Program-made: the position numbers and the translations under genes | Notes under the pieces: model-generated | The model's input: the letters and a program-made list of their open reading frames with translations, nothing else | What the model was told of the DNA's origin: nothing | Database searches by the model: none | From: Pomacea canaliculata | Taxonomy: Eukaryota > Mollusca > Gastropoda > Architaenioglossa > Ampullariidae | Reading direction: 5' to 3' | DNA length: 64,000 bases | Assembly: GCF_003073045.1 (NCBI RefSeq) | Contig: NC_037595.1 | Span: 6,126,227-6,190,226 of the forward strand | Part shown: positions 24,724-36,659 of the stretch, one piece after another | How the letters are laid out: each line of letters opens with the position of its first letter | Numbering within the stretch: the first letter of the stretch is position 1

Positions 24724-26112
24724 ACAAAAATATTGCGCAAAATTATAAAAAAAAATGCATACTTTATGAAACAGCCTTTATTTCTTTCCGTATGGACCCA
24801 GGGGTGGTGATACATGAATGATTGAGAATTAAGCTATTATGAAAGTTTTACAATTTTAAAATACTTTTCACTTGAGTGATCAATATTAGAAAGAAAGGAA
24901 CTGCTGCCTGTAAAATCCAATCATATTTATTTCTCTTAAAGTCTATTTCCTGTTAAGGAGGGAATGGCAAAATAGAAGAAACAAGCATTTTTGATTTCTT
25001 GTTCTCAGGCAAGTTTACATCCAAATGCTTCTGTCAGTTATAGTTAAATGATTAAATGACAGTAATTATGTTTCATCTAAATACAACAGCTTGAAATGTA
25101 TGTTGCAAACTGCAATATGTTTCTGTACAATTATTTGATAAGATTATATGGTTACATTGTGGGATATCTTTCCACCTGGTATTTTGTGACGCTTGTTTCC
25201 ACATCTGATGTAATTAAAGCAATTAAAAGAGTTAAGAACTTCTTGTACTTATTGTCTGAAACTGTAAAAGTACATTTTAATGATAAAAGACAAACTGTAC
25301 TGTTTTAAAGGACAGATAAATCCACTATGGAGTTATTTGGTAGTATTTAAAAAGAAATCTTCATGAATCCAAACATTTAGATTTAACAAGAATGGTTTTT
25401 TAAAATTATTTTTTTATTGCTTTAGGGAAAAAACCATCAAACCCAAACTGGTGTACCACTCTTTAACTTCAAAAGTAACATTTATGTCAATATGCTTAAA
25501 TTATTGATTCCCTAGGTGTGGTTTTTAGGAGTTTTGGATCACATAGCAAATAATTTTAAATATACAATAACATTTTACGGATTACAGTTGCCATTTAAGT
25601 ACAAGCAAACATTTTATCTTCATTCTGAACATTAACAAAATGTTTTACACTTGTTAGATGAAAGACTTAAATTCTTAAAAATTATAGAAATAAAACCTGG
25701 TTGACACAAGAAAAAAAGACTGCATATCAAACCCCAAACAATTAAAATAATGAGCAAGGCTTAACATACTGAATATTTCTTACTGTTTATGCATGTGCTA
25801 TAAGATTCACCATTCACTCTTTAGTGCTTCCCTCCAAATTCTAGTACCTGCAGTCTGTACGCATATATGTATGTCTGTGTGTGCATGTGGACAGTAACCT
25901 ACCTATTAAAAAGAAAACAATGTGCCCTATCTAAAGGAGCAAATATCTAGAAATTAAAAACTGTCTCTTGAAATCAACATATTAACTTATAAATCTAATA
26001 TCACCAGATGTGACTGAAATTTGTTAAATTTTCTATTTTCATAATATAATTACAGATGGTCTTTTTTACTTCACTGAATGCACAATCTTTTACTCATCAT
26101 CCCCATTTTTCA
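24724..26112. other. Intergenic sequence between EEF1AKMT1 and ABCB7
   Basis: AT-rich with no supported exons. The right-hand part probably includes the ABCB7 3' UTR (minus strand). Confidence 0.4.
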
Positions 26113-29100
26113 CTAATGAGAATGAGGTATAGAGCTTTTCTCATCAATGACAACATCTTTGTAGTTGTTATTTGCATGGATATTTTCATCTACTAGGGGC
26201 ACAGAACTCTGCTTTCGCCAGAGCTCTGAGTACAGGCTGACAGGATTAGCCATCAGTGAGTAGTGTGTTCCTCGCTCAGCAACAGCACCGTCCTTCAACA
26301 CAAGAATTTCATCAGAATCAACCACAGTTGACAGGCGGTGAGCGATCACAATGGTTGTTCGACCCTTTGTCACTCTTCGAAGTGCTTGCAAAATATTCTG
26401 AAAAAAAAAAGATAGATGTTAAGATGTAGGAATCCTCCAGTTCATTACATGAAAATTTTTGCAGCCTGTATAATAACAATAAATGCAAAATTTGTAAAGT
26501 GCATACTTACACTTAAGGAGCATGCTTTTAGTGCCTAAGAGCAAGAACGAAACATGGACAGCATATGTGGGACAGGAAAACAAACATAAGTAACATATGA
26601 ACTGCATGAGAATAAACAACAGTATTAACAAAAAAATTCAAGATTCAATCTTTGCCCAGGTCAATCTTGAATCAAGAAAGGGTCAACCAGAGTCAACACC
26701 AGCAAGAGAAGGAAGGTCTCAGAGCTGAATACTGGGAAGCCAACTGCCAAGTGAAGAGGTCTGTCAGGAAGGACAAGAGACGCTTCACCCATGAACTGAC
26801 AGAGGAAGCAGAGACAGCAGCTATCCAGGGAAACATGAAGCGACTATACAAAATAACATGAACTTTGTCAGGCAGGAACATTAACCCAAACAAGCCAGTG
26901 AAAGAAAAAGATTGCAAGACCATAACAAATGATGCAGGACAAAGAGACTGCTGGATGGAACACTTTGAAGAGATTCTGAATCAACTTCATCCACCATCCT
27001 AACCTAACATACCACCAGCAACTGAACTACTTCACGCCAACACCATCTCTCCCACTAAGACAGAAATCATCAAAGCTATCAAAAGCATGAAAAGTGCCAA
27101 AGCAGCAGACACAGATGGCATACCCCATAAGCATTAAAGGCTGACCCAGAAACAACAGCAAAAATTTTACACCCCCTCCTACACAAGATCTGGGAACATG
27201 CGCTAGTACCAACAGAATGGAAACTGTTATGCACGTTTGAGGATTCAATAGTGGCTAGGTGGCAGATAGGGAAAGGGAGAGAATTCCATTGTTATGCTGC
27301 ACAATAACTAAAAATCCTGTGTCCATATGTTATTGTTGATTTATACTCAAAATTTTTCAGTGTATTACATGGCATGATTAAAAAACTTTAAAGTATAATT
27401 TCTCATATGCTCAAACTAACGTTTAATTCCATTTTAAAGTTAAAGTATAGTAGTTGGATGCAGTATCTGCAAAGTATCATATCCTGCATAAAATACTGCT
27501 TTTCTTCTTCTCCATCCCAAATTTCAGCTGTTGCCCTCAGGTAGTCACTACAAAGTGGAATGTGCGCAAAAAACTGTCTACTAGAGGTCCTTCATGCCAG
27601 CAGCCATCACCATCCTAAATAAAAGGCACAAGGACTTGTAGGGCTGGCATCCTCCTTAGGAGGTTCACATGTATGTGTGAGAAGGTGTAGGTATGCGTGT
27701 GTGTTGTATGTCCTGTATGGGTACGTATGTCTGCCCATTATGTATATACACTCATATTATGTTGGTATATGTGGTTGGGTTTGTGACCAAAAGAAAATTT
27801 TCTGTCTTGGACTTCCTCAGACAATAAAGTTTGATTTGATTTATGTGGGAGCAAGGTTTGAGGGAAAAAATAATGCAGGCCAATAAAAGGTGGAAAATGT
27901 AGAATGAAGATGACACAAGAAATACAGTTGTACCTGTTCCGTAATTGTGTCTAAGGAAGATGTTGCTTCATCATACACGAGGATATTTGGGTCTTTCATA
28001 ATTGCTCGAGCAATGGCAATGCGCTGTTTCTCACCACCTGATAAACGATAAAAAGTTTCATCACAATAATGCACTTTCTAAATGGAAGAGGGGCAGAGAG
28101 AGAGTCTATGTGTAGGGGAAATGCATATGCCTGTGAGAGAATGCATAAACATGTAAAATAAATGCTGTGTACATGAACAGTTCACTATAACCTGTAGGTA
28201 AATGAAGGCTGTGCATCCGAGCAGCTCACTAAAAGGAAAATAAGATCTTGTGGGTTACCTGACAGCTTCAGTCCTCGTTCACCAACTTGTGTTTGGTACT
28301 TGAGTGGAAAACGTGTCATGATTGCATCATGAATTTCTGCCATTTCAGCTGCCCTGTAAACATCCTGTTCAGATTTCTTGAGATCGCCATACAAGATGTT
28401 GTGATATACTGTGTCGTGGAACAAAACACAGTCCTTACAGGGAGAGAAAAAAACAGATCTTTTACTATTCTGTCAAAATCTATTGATCTGTGATATGTTA
28501 ACAGGGCTTCTGCTAAGGCTAAATTCTTTGGGGTCCCAGGGACCCCTTCTTCAGATTTTTAAGGGGTCCCTGTTCTTCGCCCAAATTTGAAGGGGACCCC
28601 ATTGACGAAAATTGAAGGGGTCCTCCGAACTTTTAATGCGTACTGTACGCAAATTTTTGCGTAAGCAGAAGCCCTGTGTTAAGCTCATGTAAGATATTAA
28701 CAGCTCTTCTAACAATAAAAGAATCTCAAACATTGCAGTTTTGAGTTTGAAATTTGAAGTATACAAGATATCAAATCCCACCTGTGGCACTACACCCACT
28801 GCTTTCCGCAGGCTGTTGAGATCAACTTGAGAAATGTCTTGTCCATTTATTAAGATTCTTCCAGCTTGAGGGTCATAGAATCGATACAACAGTCGAACAA
28901 CTGTGGATTTCCTGAGTGACAGCATTTTCATAGTAAATTTTTAAAATTTTCAGTTAGAAAATACAAGAATCTCATTAAAGGACAACCTAAGGACTTTCTA
29001 CAAACTGCACAAAAGTTGGACAAGAAAAACGACTGCTTTATGGTGAACTGTAATCTCATGGTCTCCTCCAAATGCAGCAAAACAACCTGTACCAAAATTT

Positions 29101-32100
29101 GTAAGCACAAAAAAAAAGCAAAATTCAACTAGAAAAAAACCGCACACAGCACTTAGGAATACACTGTGAAAACATCTTTCAAAAAGCCTGAGATAATCCA
29201 GAATATGTGTCACAATGTGTCCATAAATACAAAAGAGGAGCTCAATCATTACACTGATAATATCTGCAAGATAGGTTTTCTTCTGATTGGCATGAAAAAT
29301 GATGTTTGCTCACCCCGAACCACTGCCACCAACAATGGCAATCTTCTTGCCTGAAGGCACAGTGAAGGAAAGACCCTGAAGTATCTTCTGGCCAGATACA
29401 TACTCAAAGTGAACATCCTCAAATGTGATTGTGGATTCTTGAGGGCCAATCTTCAATAATGGTGCATCTGCAGCACTCTACACTTCATGCAAAGACAAAC
29501 CAATGACAAAGCCCAGTCACAATTTTGGACCCACATGATTCTTTTGTTAAGTATCCTAATGAAAGATGGCATATATACAAGGTACTTTATTATCATGCCT
29601 TCAACTAATATCATGCTATTTCTAACCTACTTATATGATTGCAAATTCCGCAATCAGCTAAACGTAAAAGATAATTGGTGAATAAGACACCTCAGCAACA
29701 CCACAATCAAGTTTTTTAACAAAAGGAAATGACAACAAATTCTCCAGTAAAACACCAATACTGTTGCTTATTTACATCAAGGCATACCTTAATTTTTGTA
29801 GAAAGGTTGAGGAGGCTAAACATGGTCTGCATGTCAATGAGAGACTGCCGCACCTCACGATACACTGAGCCCAGGAAGTTGAGTGGCAAGGAAAGCTGGA
29901 ACAGCAGTCCATTCACCATCACAAGATCACCCACAGTCATTGTGCCTGCACATTGCATTGAAAGAGACTCTAAAATTTCAGCCTGCTCAGTTCTTAATAA
30001 CTCCTGGCAACGAAACTGCCTCCACAAAATGAAATGCATCAAAATCAAAATGTCACATTCCTGGACAAACCTTTTGTCCATGTTTGTAAATGTAGGAGCA
30101 AAGCAGATTTATTGCATAAGTCTTTCTCTTCCATTGTTTTAAAGTTTTGGAATAAACATCCTTGCACAACAATCATGATACCCTAGGATAAACTCACATC
30201 TAAATCTGTGATAAAAGAAGACAAGTTATGTTGTGACCAATGGTTTAAGAAATGGGACTTTTAGCTTAGGTAATTACCTTCAAAACTAACTATGAAATCT
30301 TTAAAACCTAAATGGATGATAAACAAGTCTTAGCTCCAACAGATTTTTTCTAACAGCCGAAATCTGTTTAGCAATATGATAAATGTTTTGCCTACATGTG
30401 TAGTACTATGTCTGCATTAAGGCTGATTTCATAACATGTTAATTTCCTTTATGTAAATGGTAAGTCTTACTGTACCAATTGAGTTATCATCACTTGCAGT
30501 AAATGATTTGATATTGTGTCAAAGACAACATAAACACCTAAGAATAATCAATGCAGAAACTGCTGATGTATGCACCTGCCATAATATTCTGAGTAGCCAA
30601 GATCATGACGGCAGTTATGCCTGCACTAAAGATGGCATTTTGTCCCCAGTTGAGTGCTGCCAGACTCGTGGTTGTCTTCAGAGATGCCTCTTCATACTTC
30701 TTTAAGCACTCGTCATACTTGTCTGCTTCATATTTCTCATTGTTGAAATACTGGTATAAACAAAAAGCAAGAAGCTTTGAAGTAACTATAACATACTGAG
30801 TTTCACAAAAACTTCTTCTATTAGAAAATGCACTGTGCTTGAAAATTAGACAACTCATCTTTCATGGAAAAAACTTCAAATCTCAAAATAAAATAAAAAT
30901 GAAAAAAGAAAAAATTCTCAAGGAGAAAGAAATTCTTTGGTATCTTGTACACTGAGCATTTTTAAACATTAAGCTGTTTCCACAACTTATTTGAAAAATA
31001 TAATCCAGTGGAGATCTGTCAAAGGCAGACTGCACAAAGTTTAAATGTATTCTTATAATTTGAAAAGTAACATGTAAGTAATATTATCTAAAGGAAAGTC
31101 TAGGATAATGTATATTCCAGACTTTTTCCTTCATACTATTTTATCAAAGAATTTACCTTCACAGTCTCATAGTTAATGAGAGAGTCAATGGCTTTGTTTC
31201 CTGCCTCAGAGTCTGCTTTATTCATCATCACCCGGAATTTGGTGCTGAAGAATAATAATAACTTTTAAAAATCCACAACTTCATATTTTCATGGTATAAA
31301 ATCCTTGCTATCTGTCAAAAACACCTAAACCCCCCCCCCACCCCTTAAAAAAAAAAACAACAACAAACCAAACAACCAAAAAACCCCAGACTGTCTAGTC
31401 TCCCCTTTATAAATTTTTCATGCAATGATTCTTCCCCTTCCCCTATTAACCCCAGCACTCAGAATGCCAACCAAATTAATTTCAAAGAAAAACTCAGTCT
31501 TGTAACACCACAGTAAAGACACATTCCATTCAATTCAACATTTTTCTAAAACAACATAAAGTCCATCTCATAGATTTCAACCTGGTAGCATTGACATAAA
31601 ATACACTTACAATACCAAACCTATTCACTTATCACCAGCCTCCCAAATGACTATAAACATGTTGTAGACAAACACAACAGAACTAAGATAAAAGAATGGA
31701 ACTGTTGGGGGTGGTTAACACATTAAAAGAAATTGTTCATTCTATGTTTTCCTTTCACATTAAAAAAGACCCCCAAATATATCATTAAAAATTTCATGAC
31801 CACCCAAGGCACAGTTTAATGACTAAGAAAAATAATCAGCTAGGCCACAGAAATGTATTTCAATGTCGTGAACACAAAAGAAACCTTGACTTTCATGCTT
31901 CATGTCAAATTTTTGCATTACTCTTTCAAAAAAATACTACAGAGATTCTGTGTTGTTTTAGTTCAGTAGAAGGTTCAGAGAAGCAAGTAAAAATTATTTA
32001 AACAAAACTACTTACCGCCACTGAGTGAAGAGCAGTGTGAACACAGAGTATGATGTGATGCAGCCAAGAGTGACAAGTGCAAATGGCAATCCACACTTGT

Positions 32101-34838
32101 AGTACTGTCCACAGACATTAAATTCTGTGAGCATGGAAGCATACGAAAACTTTTTTTCAACTCTAGGAAAAAAAAGCTATGTGTACCAAGCTACCTTCTA
32201 AATGGGATCCAAAAGTAATGTCATAAAGAGTTAACCTTTCCTATTGTAGAATCAAACTGCAATTTTTTTAAGCTGTTGTGCATTTTTAAATATTGTTACA
32301 TTTTCTTTTTATACCTTACAAGATTAATATTTTGTGATCCCCTCAGTAATTGTACATATTTATGCTTATTTCTTGCTTTGCTTAATTTAATAACATATCT
32401 ATAATACTGACAACTCTCTGAATTACATTTCCTACTAGAGTATATTTCTTGATCATCACTGCTATAGCAATAATGTAATGGAGAAAGAGTGCATACTAAC
32501 CATGATACCAGTCACAAGGGACACTTCAAATAATGTTGGTACAACATTGAAAACCAAGGCACTCAAAACAAAGTTGATTCCCCTGAAAGCATGTTAAAAT
32601 TCTATTAGATTTTGGGCTTTCTGCTTTGCTGCCATGGAGTTGAAATTTCCAGAAATATAGTTTTGCATTGGCAGGTTACTGATTTCTAACATCAATATAG
32701 ATGGGCTCCCTTAACAGAAATGGAGTACATAAACAGAAATAATTAAATTATATTTTGATCAAGTTACCGAGGATCGTTTATGCGTAATTATATGTCTAAA
32801 AGTTATTTAAACTGTTTAAGTGTTATAAACTGTAAAACTACACTGCACTGACACATGTGAAGTTGAATCTGCCAATAGCAATCTGTGTTCCCTTGTACAC
32901 AGTCATGTAGCTAGACATTTTCACTGCAAAATTCACACACACTATACACACAGGTTTCTTATAAAAACCTTTTCAAGCAAACAAAATGCTCTCTTCATTA
33001 TTGTGTTCACTTTGAAAGCAACAAGAAATATATCTTGTAAAAGGTGCAGTGCTGACCTTGTGCCTCGATCTATGGCTTTAGATAAAGCTCCTGTCTGTCG
33101 GGACAAATGGAAGTTGAGATCAAGCGAATGTAGATGCAGGAAAACATTCCGAGCCAAATGCCGGATGGAGCTTTGTGCAACTTTGCCAAAAACAGCATTG
33201 CGAAGCTCATTGAAACCAGCTGCTGTTGCTCTTGCAACACCATCTACATGCAGGTAATAAAAGACACTTTTTATATAAATTTGTCTTATATTTTATTTCA
33301 AACAGCCCATAACTGTTAAAACATAATTTTCCATCACATTGTACTCAAAATTAGATGTATACATGGTTTTCAAAACTCTATACATATCTATCTAGAGAAA
33401 GCATGTTTTGCACCTGTATTTAATGTAGGTACTTGATATTTTGGAGACCCTGTTGCTAGGACTGGAAGAATTTAAGCCTTAGACATCCAAGTAAAAGAAG
33501 AATGAAGCCACTACTCACAACCAATCATAATAGCCACGCCAGCTGTAAAAAGTGTGTTGGAAGGATCAGCAAGATTCAGAAAGTTTGATGTGTCATTGAG
33601 ATAGTCCACACCATACTTGAAGATGAAAGGTACTTGAACATTGACTAACTGGAAGAAGGAAAAAAACACCAAAATAATCACACTTTATTAAGTACTTGTT
33701 GTTTAATAATGCAGATATTAAGAAAAAGAAAATATGAAAAATGTCTACAAACTAAGCACATAAACAACAGCAGTGGATCCCACTTGAAATTACTTACCTT
33801 TGATCCAACCAGCAGTGATAGGGCAGCTATAACCCTGACTTTGATTCCATAGTTGTCTTTTGGCCAGATGTAGGTGAACATAGATTGAACTATTTCCCTT
33901 CCACTTGGAGTTTTTGCATCTGACAGCCCTTGAAGCTCTTGTGGGGTAAGATTTGATGCCCCAGGATGCCATTGTCTCCTTGTTACCACTCGTCCAAATA
34001 CCTAAAAATTAACTAGATAAACTAATGATGCCTAATGACTTTGTTCTTATACTATAAACAAGAAATTATGATTAATAACGAAAAGTAAAAGCTTTTATAA
34101 CATAAGAATAATTTGATTTGTAAAAATTGTGCTTGGATTGTTGTCACCATGATATCACAAAAAGAAGCTGTTAATTTTTACTTTTCTTTATTCATTATAA
34201 TGGTGTACTGCAAAAATTTCATGACAAATACCACTGTGGGTCATGATCCCACTCAGTTATATTAACATAGATAAAAAGATACAAAATGAAATAAAGAAGT
34301 ATTCAATCAGAAATGTCACACTCTGATCGAATTTAGTGCTATGTATGAATCATCAATATTCTATTTCACAAACTATTCCATTTCATTTATCAACCTACTT
34401 TCTGGAAAAGCGAGGTCTTTCCAAAAGTAATTTTACACCCCTCTGTTTGTCCACGTCTGTCCCCATGTTGCTTGCTCTGAAACAAATATTGGCACATTTT
34501 ATTTGATTTGAAGATCTGTAAGGTTTAACATCATAACTTCTGTTTGAATATCCTTACTAGGTACATATAACTGGAATCGTGTAAAGTTTGCCATGTCTGG
34601 CATTAACAGCTGCAGACTTCATCCCACTGTGAACTAGCGAAGGCTGAATGAAGGACAGTGCGATCTCCTTACTGACCTTCTTCGACACGCATATGGGGCG
34701 ATGATATCTCAAAAGCTTCTGGTGATATTGTGGCTGTAGGGAACTAAAGTTTTTGTGGAATACCCATCTCACAGGATCCCTTAAAAGTAAACGATTCGCA
34801 GTCACTGTCAAGCCGCAGCGAACAAGCGCCTCGGTCAT
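26113..34838 (-). CDS. ABCB7: Mitochondrial ABC transporter ABCB7 (Atm1 type)
   Basis: Fifteen phase-consistent exons in transcript order: 34838-34558, 34474-34399, 34001-33798, 33648-33519, 33243-33057, 32582-32501, 32104-32016, 31244-31157, 30750-30576, 29945-29788, 29477-29314, 28911-28782, 28433-28259, 28037-27934 and 26397-26113 (2,328 bases, 775 aa; human 752). ABCB7 sits in the inner mitochondrial membrane and exports a glutathione-linked sulfur/iron-sulfur precursor for cytosolic Fe-S assembly. Exon 1 is basic and hydroxylated, like a presequence. Membrane-domain hallmarks are [32 protein letters not shown] and [20 protein letters not shown]. In the nucleotide-binding domain, Walker A (GGSGSGKST) and the signature (LSGGEKQR) are each split by an intron. 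The Q-loop VVPQ, Walker [13 protein letters not shown] and H-loop IAHRLST are intact. The tail lacks the Cys-rich end of the human protein. The exon 1/2 border (CTA|GTAAGG to CAGAG|C) is the least certain. Confidence 0.93.
26460..26620 (-). mobile_element. Third copy of the LINE tail seen at 10.7-11.2 kb and 44.2 kb (inverted)
   Basis: The minus strand here translates with [10 protein letters not shown], matching YVVHVSFLL encoded near 11108-11138. The following DNA carries a diverged AAAAGCATGCTC motif and a TTTATTGTTATTAT-type end. It lies in the last intron of ABCB7. Confidence 0.5.
26645..27235 (+). mobile_element. LINE reverse transcriptase N-terminal region fragment inside ABCB7 intron 14
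   Basis: Plus-strand frames, broken by stops, read [20 protein letters not shown], then [52 protein letters not shown] and [14 protein letters not shown]. This is the characteristic linker plus first RT blocks (fingers) of a common invertebrate RTE/CR1-type LINE. It lies antisense to ABCB7 and ends before the catalytic palm, so it is a dead fragment. Confidence 0.8.
27530..27842 (+). mobile_element. 3' end of a Jockey-like LINE
   Basis: The plus strand encodes [18 protein letters not shown] followed by TAG at 27639-27641. This is the usual C-terminus (SFxPxAIxLLN) of a Jockey-type LINE protein. About 200 bases of 3' UTR end in AATAAAGTTTGATTTGATTT (27823-27842), an A/T-rich terminal motif. 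It belongs to a different family from the neighbouring fragment. Confidence 0.6.
28502..28676. mobile_element. MITE-like element with 13-bp terminal inverted repeats
   Basis: The element begins CAGGGCTTCTGCT and ends with its exact inverse AGCAGAAGCCCTG. It is flanked on both sides by TGTTAA (28496-28501 and 28677-28682), a likely 6-bp target-site duplication. Inside are short palindromes (GGGGTCCCAGGGACCCC and GCGTACTGTACGC). It has no coding capacity. It lies in the ABCB7 intron 28434-28781. The superfamily is unresolved; the CAGGG terminus recalls hAT-like or TTAA-targeting elements. Confidence 0.75.
31323..31385. repeat. Low-complexity C/A-rich tract
   Basis: A poly-C run followed by A-rich and CAAA-rich sequence in an ABCB7 intron. 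No function inferred. Confidence 0.7.
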
Positions 34839-34876
34839 GTCGCCGACAGATGGTGACAGAGTTACTTCCCCTCTCT

Positions 34877-35058
34877 GGGGCGGCCCGGTGGCGCAGCGGT
34901 TAGCGCCTACAGTAAAGGCGGGATGTCCTGATTCAGCTCTCGTCTCGGGCACTCGTTCTCTTTCTCTGCATGTGGCATCTGAAGACCTGCTAAAAGACTC
35001 AGTGGTGTTGTTGTGGTACAAAAAGTCAGATATTTTAACTGCTTTGCTGCACCATAGC
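34877..35058 (+). mobile_element. tRNA-derived SINE next to the ABCB7 start codon
   Basis: The head GGGGCGGCCCGGTGGCGCAG contains an RNA polymerase III A box (TGGCGCAGCGG, 34889-34899). A weak B-box-like TGATTCAGCTC follows about 30 bases later (34929-34939), and then a non-tRNA body. This layout is typical of tRNA-derived SINEs. Its start lies 38 bases from the ABCB7 ATG on the opposite strand, so it occupies the presumed promoter/leader. The 3' boundary is approximate and no clear target duplication was identified. Confidence 0.6.
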
Positions 35059-36540
35059 CGGTGACCATAAGTTATTGTTTTGGTGACAGGATCGAGTAGA
35101 CTTCGTGCGCTGGTACGACAAAAGCGATCGAAGGGTTATGGTTTTAACGCTGTCATTTACTGTATGCAATGACAGCTCAAATTTTAATTATATTTACATT
35201 TTTTAGTAGAAACTTATTCTAAGCAAATGCAGTTTGTAAATAGAAGTTAAAAAGTACCTGCTACCAGGTACGCTGTATTGGTTAAAAAGCTAAAATGTAC
35301 ATAGATGAATAAGTTTATAACAACAATTCAAACAGTATAGAACGAATTTTTAAACGAATGTCTCAAATGCAAACTGGTAACTAAAACTTTGTAAATATCC
35401 CTACACTGAACAAAAATCAGTTGTTATGTAATATGTAAAGATCGAGCTGATGTCTAAATATCGTCCATGAAACGTGTAATATAGAAAGACGAAGAAAATG
35501 TTCTTAAGAGGTGGAATCCAGAAAGATAAAATGTTTTGAATTACTGTGTGTTGGGGTACTGTTGTTCTGGTAGAGAGCCACAAATAGGTTGACACTGGTA
35601 ACGAGCTTTGCTTCTCTCGCAGTTGCTTGATCTTGACCGGGAAGTGTGCACACGGACACACACACATACACTGTGTTGAATGGCTTGTTTTTGCTGGTTA
35701 AAGTGACTGGGTGCCTTGTATATGGTTTGTTTGTTATTCTGTCTTCCTGTTGGGTTTCTTTCCATTTTCCTGTTAAATATTGTATTTTTCATGTGTATCA
35801 TTTCTGGCTTGATGTTTACTGGTGTATATCTGTATATCAATATTTATGATGTGTGCATATTATTGAAATAAAAAAGATAAAATATATAAAGTCCTCAAAT
35901 CGTAATTTCTTCTAGAACATCTTCGATCGGTGAATCCCATGCCTACACAACCACAAATATTGGGCTGGTTTTCAAATTTGACTTACGGGTAGCATCATAA
36001 GAATAACGCTTCTAAACTTTGCCGCACATTTCGAAAGTGATGCAGCTAAAAAAAAAGAAAGAAAGTAAAAACAAAAACAAAAAAACACCGGCACACAGTG
36101 TGTCTTCGTGCGCTTTCATGGACACGCGCGTGTGTATGTGTGTGTGTGGGAGGGAGGGGCAGTTTTGTATACTGCAGCATTACTGAGCATTACAGTTTAT
36201 TTGAATAACACGGTTGATTTTAAACATGGCGCATACGAAGTTCAGGGAAGGTGTGCCGGGCGAAGTTCGAGGCACGGAACCGCCCTTTTTGATATTATAC
36301 TTACATATAATATCATTGTTCAGGCGGATTTCTGAGTACATGACACTGGCACCGCTAGAAATAATTGTTCTGACACACACACACATTAGTTCCACGTAGA
36401 TTACACACATGCATCAGACACAGACGTGTATACACGACTAGTTTTACAGACCACACTTTCTCCCTCTCTCCTTCTCTCAAACGACACCACGTGATTTAAA
36501 ATTTTACACCCCCGTTGCCGACCCCTTCTTCGTGTTCTCC
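35059..36540. other. ABCB7/SIAE intergenic region
   Basis: No supported exons. Contains CA/GT-rich runs (around 35650-35670, 36120-36150, 36375-36385). The divergent genes on either side suggest that regulatory sequence for both lies here. Confidence 0.4.
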
Positions 36541-36601
36541 TCGCACGCAGCCGCTGGGTCAAAATTTGGAGAACAAGGCCTGAGAACAGATATCGTTCAG
36601 A

Positions 36602-36609
36602 TATAAAAG
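36602..36609 (+). promoter_or_regulatory. TATA box of SIAE
   Basis: TATAAAAG lies 51 bases upstream of the SIAE ATG, placing the expected start of transcription near 36630 with a leader of about 30 bases. This is the clearest TATA promoter in the window. Confidence 0.65.
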
Positions 36610-36659
36610 GGTCCAGACAGACTTTCTTGCACCAATCAAGCAGTCACCCTGAAGACAGG

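Noticed and set aside
34877..34950. A functional tRNA gene
   Set aside because: The A box is good but the B box is weak and no cloverleaf or anticodon arm could be drawn. A SINE head fits better.
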